A stretch of DNA of 18,369 nucleotides from CAZOZP01 sp964584325 (GCA_964584325.1 CAZOZP010000065.1:1-18369), one strand, 5' to 3'; shown: positions 1-8,079, counted from the stretch's first letter. Numbers and translations are program-made. Notes: a model not told the origin generated them from the sequence alone.

Positions 1-1232
1 ATTCCCGCAAGAAGCTGAATTCTGTGCAGTGCTTTTTCTAATTTGGCAGAAGATTCAGCATTCATTTCGCGAAGAAGGTCGGTTGCATCTGCTGTACCGT
101 TTTCAAGCTTAGCTTCGGTTGCTTCTCTTATTCCGGACCTCAGTTTTATGATATCATCATCATAAGAAAGTACTTTTTTGTAATTATTTATTTCCGCAAT
201 CTGCTTTGAAGCCTGAAGTCCGTTATTAAAAAGGAATGCTTTGTTTCTCACTTCTGAAGTTTGCCTGTTGATTTCAATAAGTTCCAGATTATTCGAAAGA
301 GAGTACAGAGGTGTAAGATTCCAGGAAAACCGGATTCCCCCCACATAGTAGGCAGCGAATTTATTCTCTAACATATTTAATCCGGGTTTTCCGTAACCGG
401 CTTGCAGAAAAAGATTTATTTTAGGAATTACAGCCGAATTAATCGATGACTTCATACTTTCAAAATAGTCGGACTGAACGGAAAACAGGCTGCTTTCAGG
501 TCTTAATCCTTCTGTATAACCATAAACCTGAGGTATTTCGGGCATCTTAATTTTTAGTCCCTCTTTATATTTTTCACCCGAAAAAGCAAACAACATTTCA
601 GCATAAACTTCCTTCTGAGTTTTAAGTTCATCGTGTTTTTGTTTTACAAGCAGGACTTCAACTTTAACCTTTGCGATATCCGCCTTTGCAGTTAAGCCGT
701 TTTCTGCAAGAGAAGTAATTTTTGAGAGCAATGATTCTAGTTCCGCAGAAATCAGTTCGTTTTGTTTTAATCTTTCATCAATAAGGAGAATTCCGAAACA
801 TAGCTGATTTATCCTTTCTCTTAAAGAATACATTTCAACATCCATCTTTTTCTGTTCAACAAGAGAGGAAGCTTCAGCAATACCTGCCTCGGCTCCGGTT
901 GTTCCGCCATCCCAGATAGTCTGACTTATCTCGGCAGTAATCTGGTACTGATCCTTATCCGGCGGAGTAAGCGTACTTCCCGGAATTTTCAGCGGCAGAT
1001 GAGTTACATCCGACTGATACGAAGCTTTACCCGAAATTATTAATTTAGGCAGATAGTTTTTCCACGCGTTTGAAACAGTAAGTTCTTCTGTTTGCTCAAT
1101 CAGGCCATATTGCCTTATAAGAGGATAGTTGATTCTTGCCTTTTCCTGGAAATCTTCAATTGTAAATTCCTGGGAACTAATCATATTAAATGAAATTATC
1201 AGCGGAATAATGTATTTGAAAATTCTGTTCAT
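1..1232 (-). CDS. TolC-family outer membrane efflux protein (partial, C-terminus off the left edge)
   Basis: Outer-membrane channel component of a tripartite efflux or type I secretion system. The frame is open from an ATG at 1232 to the window edge, about 410 codons. It begins with a signal peptide (MNRIFKYIIPLIISF..., ending near ISSQ). Two similar halves follow, rich in long helices, with family-like segments such as QTIWDGG (near residue 100), ENGLTAKADIAKVKVE and, in the second repeat, ENGTADATDLLREMNAE. The visible end, LHRIQLLAG, resembles the final helix of TolC proteins, so probably only a few residues are missing. The ATG is 8 bp after the stop of the upstream tetR-like gene, and its GAGGATC ribosome binding site overlaps that stop, so the two are co-transcribed. 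A membrane-fusion protein and a pump are expected further along the operon, outside the window; that is inference. The family call is confident; the substrate is unknown. Confidence 0.9.
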   Translation of the reverse strand, partial: MNRIFKYIIPLIISFNMISSQEFTIEDFQEKARINYPLIRQYGLIEQTEELTVSNAWKNYLPKLIISGKASYQSDVTHLPLKIPGSTLTPPDKDQYQITAEISQTIWDGGTTGAEAGIAEASSLVEQKKMDVEMYSLRERINQLCFGILLIDERLKQNELISAELESLLSKITSLAENGLTAKADIAKVKVEVLLVKQKHDELKTQKEVYAEMLFAFSGEKYKEGLKIKMPEIPQVYGYTEGLRPESSLFSVQSDYFESMKSSINSAVIPKINLFLQAGYGKPGLNMLENKFAAYYVGGIRFSWNLTPLYSLSNNLELIEINRQTSEVRNKAFLFNNGLQASKQIAEINNYKKVLSYDDDIIKLRSGIREATEAKLENGTADATDLLREMNAESSAKLEKALHRIQLLAG

Positions 1233-1240
1233 TTTGATCC

Positions 1241-1861
1241 TCAGGGTTTTAAACTTTGGAGAATTATCTTAACATTTTCTTTTTTTCTGGCCTCGGCAAA
1301 AACTTTGAACTCAGATTCAGGCAAACCGAGAGCTTCATTTATAATAGGTGTAGCCAAAAAAATACCTGCATTTAAGGATACAATTGAAATAATAAGATCA
1401 ATGGCAGTTATTTGACGAATTCTGCCCGCCTCTGATTCCCGCCTTAGTTCATCCTCAAGCTGCATAAAAACAGTTTTAGGATAAACGCCGATTTTTTCCT
1501 TAAGCTTTTTGATTCTTTCCGGATTGGTAGTTAGTTCATTAACAATCAAAAACGGCAGTCGCGGATTTTGAAGAAGCATATCGAAGTGTGCTTCAATTTT
1601 AATTCTTAGTTTTTCTTCGAACGGCAGATTCATTTCGCTAATCTGAATGAAATTTGAGAAAAACAATTTTACTTTGTTTTCAAAAACAGCCTCGAACAGC
1701 CTCTCTTTCGTACGGTAATAATAATGCACCATAGCCTGGTTACAGCCTACAATACGGGCAATCTCCGTTGTTGATGTAAGTGCAAAACCCTTTTCCATAA
1801 AAAGTCTTTCCGCGGTGTCAAGAATAGACTTTTCCAATCCCGCATCTCTTGTTTCATTCAT
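1241..1861 (-). CDS. TetR/AcrR-family transcriptional regulator
   Basis: DNA-binding repressor of the TetR family, 206 residues, the usual length. The N-terminal 60 residues are a typical TetR_N domain: helix ILDTAERLFMEKGF, then the helix-turn-helix TSTTEIARIVGCNQAMVHYY (about residues 28-48) and the conserved YRTKERLFEAVF. The C-terminal ligand-binding half is helical and not diagnostic. It is the first gene of a minus-strand operon with the TolC-family gene 8 bp downstream, so it probably controls the efflux system and itself. A 14-bp perfect palindrome at 1913-1926, in the divergent region shared with the esterase gene, is a candidate operator. The ATG at 1861 is the only sensible start before the HTH. 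The family call is firm; the inducer is unknown. Confidence 0.92.
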   Translation of the reverse strand: MNETRDAGLEKSILDTAERLFMEKGFALTSTTEIARIVGCNQAMVHYYYRTKERLFEAVFENKVKLFFSNFIQISEMNLPFEEKLRIKIEAHFDMLLQNPRLPFLIVNELTTNPERIKKLKEKIGVYPKTVFMQLEDELRRESEAGRIRQITAIDLIISIVSLNAGIFLATPIINEALGLPESEFKVFAEARKKENVKIILQSLKP

Positions 1862-1912
1862 AAACTAATAGACCTATTAAATAATATTATTAACAAAATA
1901 AATCTAAGCAAC

Positions 1913-1926
1913 ACAAAACGTTTTGT
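1913..1926. promoter_or_regulatory. Candidate TetR operator, 14-bp perfect palindrome
   Basis: ACAAAACGTTTTGT is its own reverse complement. It lies 52 bp upstream of the TetR-family start (minus) and 64 bp upstream of the secreted esterase start (plus), in the only space from which both could be controlled. TetR-family operators are commonly short palindromes next to their own gene. An A+T-only 12-bp palindrome at 1880-1891 (AATAATATTATT) is less convincing because such matches are common in AT-rich DNA. Binding is inferred. Confidence 0.45.
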
Positions 1927-1989
1927 CAAATAAAATTTTTGGAATTAATAAGAATTCATTATGTTAGCGGAAAAACGGGTGAAAGAATT

Positions 1990-2823
1990 ATGAAAAGATA
2001 TGTCTTGCTGTTCCTGATGTTAGCCGGATTAGCAAATGCCCAGACTGTTATTTCGGATTCGCTTTTTTCGAAAGTCTTAAAGCGAAGCATTAAAATGACA
2101 ATTGTTCTTCCGAGGGATTATGACAGCACCAAAACGCATAGTGTTTTCTATTTACTGCATTATCTCGGAGGCGATGATAGAGCATATATTGATATGAATA
2201 TGCTTTCTTCGCTCGATAACAAGCCAATAATCACTGTAACACCGGATGTAGGAACAAGCTGGTATATCAATTCAAAAGTGAATCCGGCTGAAAGGTACGA
2301 AGACTTTTTCAGAGCAGAGTTGTTTTCTTATATAGATAACAGATTCAATACAGATACAGCTTCTCAGGCAATCGGAGGCAGTTCAATGGGCGGTTACGGT
2401 GCATTATTAATCGGATTAAAGAATTCCGAAAGATTCAATTTAATTGCGGATTTAAGCGGTGCCATTAATGTGCCTTTTGCCGGTGTAAGTGATTCAGTCT
2501 ATCTTCCGAAAATAATACACACGGTACATGATGTTTTCGGAAAAGACAGTGAAGCAGGAGACAGTCTGGATATTTTCAGCCTGATCAGGAAGTTTGAGAT
2601 TAAACGCAAACCGTATATATTTATGGCAATCGGCAGTCACGACGAATTCAGTTTTCTGATAGACAAGCACAGAGAATTGGCTAAACTGCTGGAAGAAAAA
2701 GGTTATGATTATGAGTACAAGGAAATATACGGAGGTCATTTTACGGGGGAAATTCGCTGGTGCGTGTTTCCGTATCTCTTTAATAAAATAGCGGAGCAGG
2801 GGAGAAACCGGGTGACAAAGTGA
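1990..2823 (+). CDS. Secreted alpha/beta-hydrolase, esterase D / putative esterase family
   Basis: Serine hydrolase of the 'putative esterase' (PF00756-like, tributyrin esterase / S-formylglutathione hydrolase relatives) type, 277 residues. The ATG at 1990 is preferred over a TTG at 1939 because it starts exactly at a signal peptide (MKRYVLLFLMLAGLANAQ, likely cleaved after Ala17) with GAAAGA just upstream. The mature protein has YLLHYLGGDD (oxyanion region, about 54-63), the nucleophile elbow IGGSSMGGYGA with Ser132, a candidate acid in GSHDEF (Asp218) and the catalytic His250 in YGGHFTGEIRW. Export to the periplasm or beyond is predicted. The last residues (EQGRNRVTK) and the stop lie in sequence that repeats nearby (AAAGTGACAAGTAAC at 2817), so the C-terminus may have been extended by repeat sequence. 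The substrate cannot be told; ester or acyl-sugar hydrolysis is plausible. Confidence 0.85.
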   Translation: MKRYVLLFLMLAGLANAQTVISDSLFSKVLKRSIKMTIVLPRDYDSTKTHSVFYLLHYLGGDDRAYIDMNMLSSLDNKPIITVTPDVGTSWYINSKVNPAERYEDFFRAELFSYIDNRFNTDTASQAIGGSSMGGYGALLIGLKNSERFNLIADLSGAINVPFAGVSDSVYLPKIIHTVHDVFGKDSEAGDSLDIFSLIRKFEIKRKPYIFMAIGSHDEFSFLIDKHRELAKLLEEKGYDYEYKEIYGGHFTGEIRWCVFPYLFNKIAEQGRNRVTK

Positions 2824-2899
2824 CAAGTAACAGAGAAGCAAAGTGGGTTTATCCGGTGCCTGAGGCTCTCGAAGGCCGATTAGGAAAGTGACAGGTAAC
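2817..2899. repeat. Degenerate intergenic repeat cluster
   Basis: AAAGTGACAAGTAAC at 2817-2831 recurs as AAAGTGACAGGTAAC at 2885-2899 (14 of 15 identical), flanking a 53-bp core. The core segment 2853-2885 resembles 7818-7851 elsewhere in the window: both start CCGGT, and the aligned 25 bases starting TGAGGCTCTCGAAGG here differ at four positions. A further AAGTAACA-type fragment is at 3118. It looks like decayed copies of a dispersed short repeat. Confidence 0.5.
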
Positions 2900-2956
2900 T
2901 GAAAATTTCAGGCAATAAATCCTGATAATCATTAAAATCATATAAATCCAGGTTCA

Positions 2957-2990
2957 GACATTAGCCCCCGATGCAATCGGGGGAAATGTC
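2957..2990. repeat. Strong GC-rich hairpin (REP-like)
   Basis: Inverted repeat with inner arms CCCCCGAT (2965-2972) and ATCGGGGG (2976-2983), a three-base loop, and outer arms GACATT (2957-2962) and AATGTC (2985-2990) that also pair. There is no T-run after either side, so it is not a standard terminator. It lies 136 bp after the esterase stop; a REP-like element or an mRNA 3' end stabiliser are both possible. Confidence 0.55.
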
Positions 2991-3190
2991 ATTCAATAAA
3001 TATTTCAGAAATGTACGAATTTATTAAAAACGATTCGGCGGCGTCGCAATTTCAACCGGCGCTCCTGCAATAAAGACCGGCGGTCAAACAATTTAACTGG
3101 CAGTGGAGAGATTTAACAAGTAACAAGGAAAATGAAAGATTGTTATCGAAATTAAATAGAGAAAAATTTATCAAATACTTGCAACTTTTC

Positions 3191-3221
3191 TTTGATTTGT
3201 CCTCCATAAGCATTATTTTTG
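3191..3221 (+). promoter_or_regulatory. Probable Bacteroidota-type promoter of pckG
   Basis: TTTG (3191-3194), a 19-base spacer, then TATTTTTG (3214-3221) matches the -33 TTTG / -7 TAnnTTTG consensus known for the primary sigma factor of Bacteroidota. Transcription would begin near 3228, giving a leader of about 114 bases. The match is by eye in AT-rich sequence, so it is tentative. Confidence 0.4.
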
Positions 3222-3341
3222 TGTTGGAAATTTTTGGTTCCTTTCAAGGTAAGCAATCCGGACTAATAATGGAAATCTGCCGTAAAGCACCTTTTAACTG
3301 AAATAAATATCAACAATAATAAATCCCAAGGGAGGTTAATA

Positions 3342-5126
3342 ATGTCCTTAGAAATCAAACATCAAGGCCTGAAAAAGTGGATTGATGAAGTAGCCGCAAT
3401 GGTGCAGCCGAAAGACATATATGTCTGCAACGGTTCAAAAGAAGAATACGACCGTTTGATGAAACAGATGGTTGACAGCGGAGCTGCTACTCCATTGGAA
3501 AAAAGGCCAAACAGTTTTCTTTTCAGATCTGACCCCAGCGACGTAGCTCGTGTTGAAGACAGAACATACATTTCTACAACTGATAAATCAGATACCGGCC
3601 CGACAAATAACTGGGTTGCTCCAGATGAATTAAAAGAAACAATGAGAGGCCTTTATAAAGGTTGTATGAATGGACGTACTCTCTATGTTATTCCATTTTC
3701 TATGGGCCCTATCGGTTCACCAATCGCCAAGATAGGTATTGAAATTACAGACAGTCCTTACGTTGTATGCAATATGCACATTATGACAAGAGTGGGTACA
3801 AAAGTTCTTGAAGTTTTAGGAACAGACGGCGAATATATCCCTTGTTTACACTCAATCGGTGCTCCGCTTGCAGAAGGCGAAAAAGATTCAACCTGGCCTT
3901 GTGCTCCGATTGAAAAGAAATATATCAGCCATTTCCCTGAAGAAAACCTTATCTGGTCTTTCGGTTCAGGATACGGCGGAAATGCTCTTCTCGGAAAGAA
4001 ATGCCTTGCGCTCAGAATAGCTTCAGCTATGGCTCACAGAGAAGGCTGGATGGCTGAACACATGCTTATCTTAAGACTTACAAATCCGGAAGGCAAGAGA
4101 TTCCACATTGCTGCCGCTTTCCCTTCAGCTTGCGGAAAAACAAATCTCGCAATGGTTATGCCTACAATTCCGGGTTGGAAAGCTGAATGTATAGGTGATG
4201 ATATTGCCTGGATGAAGATCGGAGCAGACGGAAGGCTTTATGCAATAAATCCTGAAGCCGGATTCTTCGGTGTTGCTCCGGGTACTTCTTATGATTCAAA
4301 TCCAATGGCTATGGATACAATAAAAGAAAATGTTATATATACAAACTGCGCTCTTACAGATGATGGTGATATCTGGTGGGAAGGCATGGGTCCGAAACCT
4401 GCTCATACTATCGACTGGAAAGGTCAGGATTGGACTCCTGAAAGCGGAAGAGACGCAGCTCACCCGAATGCAAGATTTACTACACCTGCTTCACAGTGTC
4501 CGGTTATTTGTCCTGATTGGGAAGATCCGAACGGTGTTGCAATAGATATCTTTATCTTCGGCGGCAGAAGAGCTTCTGTTGTTCCGTTGGTAACTGAAGC
4601 TTACAACTGGGATCACGCTGTATATATGGGATCAACTGTTGCTTCTGAAACTACAGCTGCGAATATCGGCTCTGTAGGAAATCTCAGAAGAGATCCGATG
4701 GCAATGAAACCTTTCTGCGGTTATAACATGGGCGATTATTTTGCTCACTGGCTTGCAATGGGCGATAAGCTCGGCGATAAAGCTCCCAGAGTATTCTTTG
4801 TTAACTGGTTCAGAAAAGATGAAAACGGTAGATGGTTATGGCCGGGATTCGGTGAAAACGCACGCGTTCTCAAGTGGATGACTGAAAGAGTTGAGGGTAA
4901 AGTAAGTGCTCAGGAAACTGCAATCGGACTCATTCCTAATATCGAAGATTTCGATGTTTCCGGTCTTGATGTTTCGAAAGAAGATATGGCAGAATTATTC
5001 TCTGTTAAAACCGATGCGTGGAAAGCTGAAATACCTGATGTTCAGAATCACTTTGCACAGTTTGGAGACAAACTTCCGGTAAGACTCAGCAAACAGCTTG
5101 ATGAACTGATCGCAAGATTAGGTTAA
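3342..5126 (+). CDS. pckG: Phosphoenolpyruvate carboxykinase (GTP)
   Basis: Cytosolic PEPCK: oxaloacetate + GTP = PEP + CO2 + GDP. It is the gluconeogenic entry step, or an anaplerotic CO2-fixing step run in reverse. 594 residues, normal for the GTP class. Visible family motifs: substrate-binding Arg70 in DVARVEDRT; SGYGGNALLGKKC (209-221), with metal-site lysine nearby and His240; the P-loop FPSACGKTN (260-268) with the reactive cysteine Cys264; kinase-2 motif GDDIAWM (285-291); EAGFFGVAPGTS (305-316); FGGRRASVVPL (407-417); and the guanine-side segment NWFRKDENGRWLWPGFGEN (488-506). All key residues look intact. The ATG is 8 bp after a GGGAGG ribosome binding site. The gene is monocistronic, with its own promoter region and a strong terminator at 5154-5216. 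Codon use looks biased (many GAA, GCT, CTT), suggesting high expression. Confidence 0.97.
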   Translation: MSLEIKHQGLKKWIDEVAAMVQPKDIYVCNGSKEEYDRLMKQMVDSGAATPLEKRPNSFLFRSDPSDVARVEDRTYISTTDKSDTGPTNNWVAPDELKETMRGLYKGCMNGRTLYVIPFSMGPIGSPIAKIGIEITDSPYVVCNMHIMTRVGTKVLEVLGTDGEYIPCLHSIGAPLAEGEKDSTWPCAPIEKKYISHFPEENLIWSFGSGYGGNALLGKKCLALRIASAMAHREGWMAEHMLILRLTNPEGKRFHIAAAFPSACGKTNLAMVMPTIPGWKAECIGDDIAWMKIGADGRLYAINPEAGFFGVAPGTSYDSNPMAMDTIKENVIYTNCALTDDGDIWWEGMGPKPAHTIDWKGQDWTPESGRDAAHPNARFTTPASQCPVICPDWEDPNGVAIDIFIFGGRRASVVPLVTEAYNWDHAVYMGSTVASETTAANIGSVGNLRRDPMAMKPFCGYNMGDYFAHWLAMGDKLGDKAPRVFFVNWFRKDENGRWLWPGFGENARVLKWMTERVEGKVSAQETAIGLIPNIEDFDVSGLDVSKEDMAELFSVKTDAWKAEIPDVQNHFAQFGDKLPVRLSKQLDELIARLG

Positions 5127-5153
5127 TTAAGTTAGATAAATACTGATTTAAGC

Positions 5154-5216
5154 AGGCCGCCTGTTAATTCTTTGTTACCCTTTAGGTAATTAAAGATTTT
5201 AACGGCGGCCTTTTTT
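5154..5216 (+). terminator. Intrinsic terminator of pckG
   Basis: Long stem AGGCCGCC (5154-5161) with GGCGGCC (5204-5210), extended inward by GTTAA/TTAAC, followed by TTTTTT. A small internal hairpin TTACC/GGTAA sits in the loop. It starts 28 bp after the pckG stop. Confidence 0.85.
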
Positions 5217-5357
5217 ATTGCAACCGAGGGGGCATTTACCACTAAGGCACACCACGACACAAAGCGTATATCGCAAAAATCCCGACACAGATATTTTCCT
5301 TTATTTGCTTAATTCATTATTGCCCGTTATTTTTGAAATATAAAAACCGGAATAATT

Positions 5358-6170
5358 ATGAAAGTCTTTTATTTAAGCCTGTTGTTTTTACTCATTTCAC
5401 TAATTGCATGCACACCTTCGGAAAACAACGAAGAACCGGAGCCTGTTGTACCATCGGGTATATTGGTAAAATCACCGGATGGCGAGTCTTTAGCGGTGAT
5501 TTACAAGGATTCACTTTATAGTAACTGGGGTAGTGCCGGTTTAAATGGAATTGAAGTACAGACGGGCTTCATAACAGAAGATTATTCCTTTGAGCTTATA
5601 GATTCAAAGAGACAGTATCTTGATAAATCTAATTACAGATTTGAAGTTTCGCTTCTTCGACCATCATTCGGAAAAGTAAAATATAAATCGGGGAATTACG
5701 GTATTGCATTTATGACCGCGGCAGACGGTACTGATTCTCTGATTATAACCTTAAAACAAAGAGACCGGCAGGATAAGAATTTTATGATTCCCGTGAAATC
5801 GGAAAGCGCTTTTTTTTCAGTGAATGACGGCAAAGGATTCAGGATTGTGAATGCCGCACGCGACAGCATAATATCAGAAGCAGATGAAACCAAATCGAAA
5901 GGAAAAATTCTGCTTGCAAATAATTCTGTTTCTTCCGGTTTCAGACTTGAGGTTTACAATTCTGAAGGAATTCTTTTTAAGCCTGAAGAAAATGTTCTTA
6001 GTTGGGAATATACTTTTGATTATCCGCAGTATTTTGTAGTTTCGAAAACAGATGACTGGAATTTCAGAATCAGAACGCTTTATCCCGGAAATTATAAAAT
6101 CAAATTGCGGTTTTATAACGCTGCATATAAGGTATTTGAGACCACTGAAATTCCGTTAGAAGTAAAATAA
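5358..6170 (+). CDS. Lipoprotein of unknown function
   Basis: 270 residues. The N-terminus MKVFYLSLLFLLISLIAC is a clear lipoprotein signal with the lipobox cysteine at 18, followed by an acidic, proline-containing linker (TPSENNEEPEPVVPSG). The remainder is rich in alternating hydrophobic/polar residues typical of beta-strands (for example YRFEVSL, WNFRIRTLYPGNYKIKLRFYN near the C-terminus), suggesting beta-sandwich domains facing the periplasm or surface. I recognise no family. It is monocistronic, and its stop is only 3 bp from the convergent hydrolase stop, with no terminator between them. The ribosome binding site is weak. The gene is well supported by length, signal peptide and composition; the function is open. 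Confidence 0.8.
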   Translation: MKVFYLSLLFLLISLIACTPSENNEEPEPVVPSGILVKSPDGESLAVIYKDSLYSNWGSAGLNGIEVQTGFITEDYSFELIDSKRQYLDKSNYRFEVSLLRPSFGKVKYKSGNYGIAFMTAADGTDSLIITLKQRDRQDKNFMIPVKSESAFFSVNDGKGFRIVNAARDSIISEADETKSKGKILLANNSVSSGFRLEVYNSEGILFKPEENVLSWEYTFDYPQYFVVSKTDDWNFRIRTLYPGNYKIKLRFYNAAYKVFETTEIPLEVK

Positions 6171-6173
6171 AGA

Positions 6174-6785
6174 TTAGGCTAATCTTGTTTCCGTAAGTGT
6201 ATCGCGAGGAGGAAGTTTAGACCAGAATTTTTTCCCGCAGCCCCATACGGGATAAATGTGAGCATTGCCTTTGTAGGGAACCGACTTTTCCCTTATCTGA
6301 AGATAGGCTCCCATAACATTGCAGTCGGGCGAAAGTAAATCATCAGTATTACGGTAATCAATAATTTTAGTCGGAGTGCAATAAGGTTTAACCAGACCAA
6401 ACTGAAAGGCATTAAGACTAAGAAGATAATCAACATTCCAGCCGTTACGGCGCAGTCCCTCAGCAATTCCTTCTGCGTAAGCGGTGCCCATACTATGAGC
6501 AATCAGAACGAAATGATCTGAATCTTTTTCCATATTTCCGGTAAGTAATGTAATTTTTTGCTTTACATATCCAATTCCGTTAACAAATCGGCTAAACGGT
6601 GTAGAAAATACAGGATTATATCTGATAAAAACAGATTCAAGAGAGCTGTTGAAATATTCCAAAGCACCGGAAACGAAATTTCGATTCCAGTATTTTTCAC
6701 CGGCAGGAAACATTCCGCTTGAAAGATATCCGTTAACGAACAGGATTCGAACGCGTTGTATTGTTTTTTCAGACTCTGTATTCAT
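6174..6785 (-). CDS. Small alpha/beta-hydrolase (lipase-like)
   Basis: 203 residues from the ATG at 6785; a TTG at 6803 in the same frame would add six residues but has no better ribosome binding site. Near the N-terminus, RVRILFVNGYLSSG (11-24) is the usual first strand and oxyanion-loop region of an alpha/beta-hydrolase. FVLIAHSMGTAYAEGIAEGL (92-111) is the nucleophile elbow with Ser98 in AHSMG. DYRNTDDLLS (143-152) and HIYPVWG (His176) could supply the acid and base. There is no signal peptide, so it is cytoplasmic by prediction. It is shorter than most lipases and has little room for a lid. It is convergent with the lipoprotein gene at 5358-6170. The substrate is unknown; assignment to a particular hydrolase family is not possible by eye. 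Confidence 0.75.
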   Translation of the reverse strand: MNTESEKTIQRVRILFVNGYLSSGMFPAGEKYWNRNFVSGALEYFNSSLESVFIRYNPVFSTPFSRFVNGIGYVKQKITLLTGNMEKDSDHFVLIAHSMGTAYAEGIAEGLRRNGWNVDYLLSLNAFQFGLVKPYCTPTKIIDYRNTDDLLSPDCNVMGAYLQIREKSVPYKGNAHIYPVWGCGKKFWSKLPPRDTLTETRLA

Positions 6786-6932
6786 ATTTGTGAAAATTAA
6801 CAAAAAATTAGGTAATGTAATTCTTAATAAAGAAAAATAAAGTATAATATTAAACGGATAAGTAAAATAATAAGCTCCTAATGCAGAAGAAGAATTTAGT
6901 TTATATATTTGGTTTGTTGTTTTAAGGATAAA

Positions 6933-7703
6933 ATGCTTTCAATTATAACAATAACATATAACAATTTTGAGGAACTGAGAGCGACGCTGAGTTCAGTACC
7001 CGAATCAGATGAAATTGAATCGGTAGTAATTAACGGGGGCGATTGTAAACTCACACGAGATTATTTATCCGCTCGGGGAGGAAAATTCGTGTCAGGGCAA
7101 GATTCCGGAATTTCCGATGCTTTCAATAAAGGGATAGATAATTCATCCGGCAAGTATATTATGTATCTTAACAGCGGAGATATTCTTCTTAATCCCGAAT
7201 ATCTGTTCCGTGCGGTTAAATTTCTTGAAGAAAATCCGGAAGTGTATTTCACCCACACGAACCTTTTGTTTACCGATAGTTTAGGAGTAACTTTGCAAAT
7301 GAAGCCTTCGATGAAAAATATCGGGCGGGGAATGCCTTATTTTCATCCGGGAATGATTTGCAGAAGAGAACTTTTTTCAATTACGGGAAAATTTAATACC
7401 GGGTACAGAATAGCCATGGATTATGATCTGGCAGTACGCATCCATAAGCACGGTTTAAAAGGGATGTATCTGGATTTATCGCCTGCAGTTAAAATGGATG
7501 GCAGCGGAGTTTCGGCTCTAAGCGAAGGAAAAGCAATGACGGAGTGTTTGAAATCGCTAAGAGATAATAATTGTATTACATTACCGGTGTTATTCAATTA
7601 TATGATTAGAAAACTGCTTTATTATTTCAGAAGATTTTTAGTCAAAAGCGGACTTTCGGCAATTCTGGTAAAGCTTAAGAAACTAAAGTATTCTGATGTA
7701 TGA
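6933..7703 (+). CDS. Family 2 glycosyltransferase
   Basis: 256 residues. The GT-A nucleotide-sugar fold is clear: MLSIITITYNNFEELRATL (1-19) is the canonical GT2 start, QDSGISDAFNKGI (56-68) corresponds to the D.GIyDAmNKG signature, LNSGD (79-83) is the DXD-position metal/UDP motif, HPGMICRRELF (138-148) is the acceptor-side motif, and MDYDLAVRI (162-170) holds the probable catalytic base. The C-terminal 40 residues are basic and hydrophobic (MIRKLLYYFRRFLVK), suggesting peripheral membrane contact. The ATG at 6933 is chosen over an upstream TTG (6909) because AAGGATAAA directly precedes it and the family start is at that methionine. Its likely role is adding a sugar to a surface polysaccharide or glycan. 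It stands alone rather than in a polysaccharide cluster, so donor and acceptor are unknown. Confidence 0.9.
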   Translation: MLSIITITYNNFEELRATLSSVPESDEIESVVINGGDCKLTRDYLSARGGKFVSGQDSGISDAFNKGIDNSSGKYIMYLNSGDILLNPEYLFRAVKFLEENPEVYFTHTNLLFTDSLGVTLQMKPSMKNIGRGMPYFHPGMICRRELFSITGKFNTGYRIAMDYDLAVRIHKHGLKGMYLDLSPAVKMDGSGVSALSEGKAMTECLKSLRDNNCITLPVLFNYMIRKLLYYFRRFLVKSGLSAILVKLKKLKYSDV

Positions 7704-7817
7704 AATTTACCGCGGATAACACTGAAATAACTATAAATGGTTATTTGAAAAATTTTAGGAACATCCCCGGTACACTCGAAAACTTCCTCGAATAAAACTT
7801 TTTTACGATAATACCGT

Positions 7818-7851
7818 CCGGTAACTTAAGGCTCCCGAAGGCAGTTTAGGA
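7818..7851. repeat. Dispersed repeat copy B
   Basis: Shares CCGGT and then 21 of 25 aligned bases (TAAGGCTCCCGAAGG...) with 2861-2885. Followed by TTTACCAC and CTAAGGCAC elements that recur near 5234-5252. Confidence 0.45.
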
Positions 7852-7916
7852 GATTTACCACAAAGTTACTAAGGCACAAATGGAGCATCATAAATAAAGT
7901 AACAGGGTACCAAAGT

Positions 7917-7940
7917 AGAGACGCAAGGTCTTGCGTCTCT
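7917..7940. repeat. Perfect 11-bp-arm inverted repeat
   Basis: Arms AGAGACGCAAG (7917-7927) and CTTGCGTCTCT (7930-7940) with a two-base centre. It resembles short palindromic repeats of the type TAGAGACGC...GCGTCTCTA dispersed in many genomes. There is no adjoining T-run, so it is not a typical terminator. Confidence 0.6.
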
Positions 7941-8079
7941 AAAATTGTTGATTAAAGCCACATTAGAGAGAATTCATTATTCTACAATAGTGTCATTCTC
8001 TCCGGGAATCCGCCGTTGTCGCAAGAGTCCCTCAAGAAAAACTTTCTATTTTATCTGTAAATCATAAATAGTAGCAAAA

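Larger units (their letters stand above)
2824..3341. other. Non-coding stretch upstream of pckG
   Basis: 518 bp without a credible gene. It holds repeat remnants (2817-2899), a GC-rich hairpin (2957-2990), GC-rich unstructured sequence around 3041-3085, and a probable promoter at 3191-3221 followed by an untranslated leader of about 110 bases ending in the GGGAGGT ribosome binding site of pckG. No tRNA or other RNA gene was recognised. Confidence 0.6.

Noticed and set aside
1939..1989. TTG start for the esterase 17 codons upstream
   Set aside because: It would place a charged, non-hydrophobic segment before a perfect signal peptide; the ATG at 1990 is far more likely.
3362..5521. Several open frames inside and just after pckG on both strands
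   Set aside because: They lie in other frames of a full-length, highly conserved gene or start without ribosome binding sites; none shows a plausible protein.
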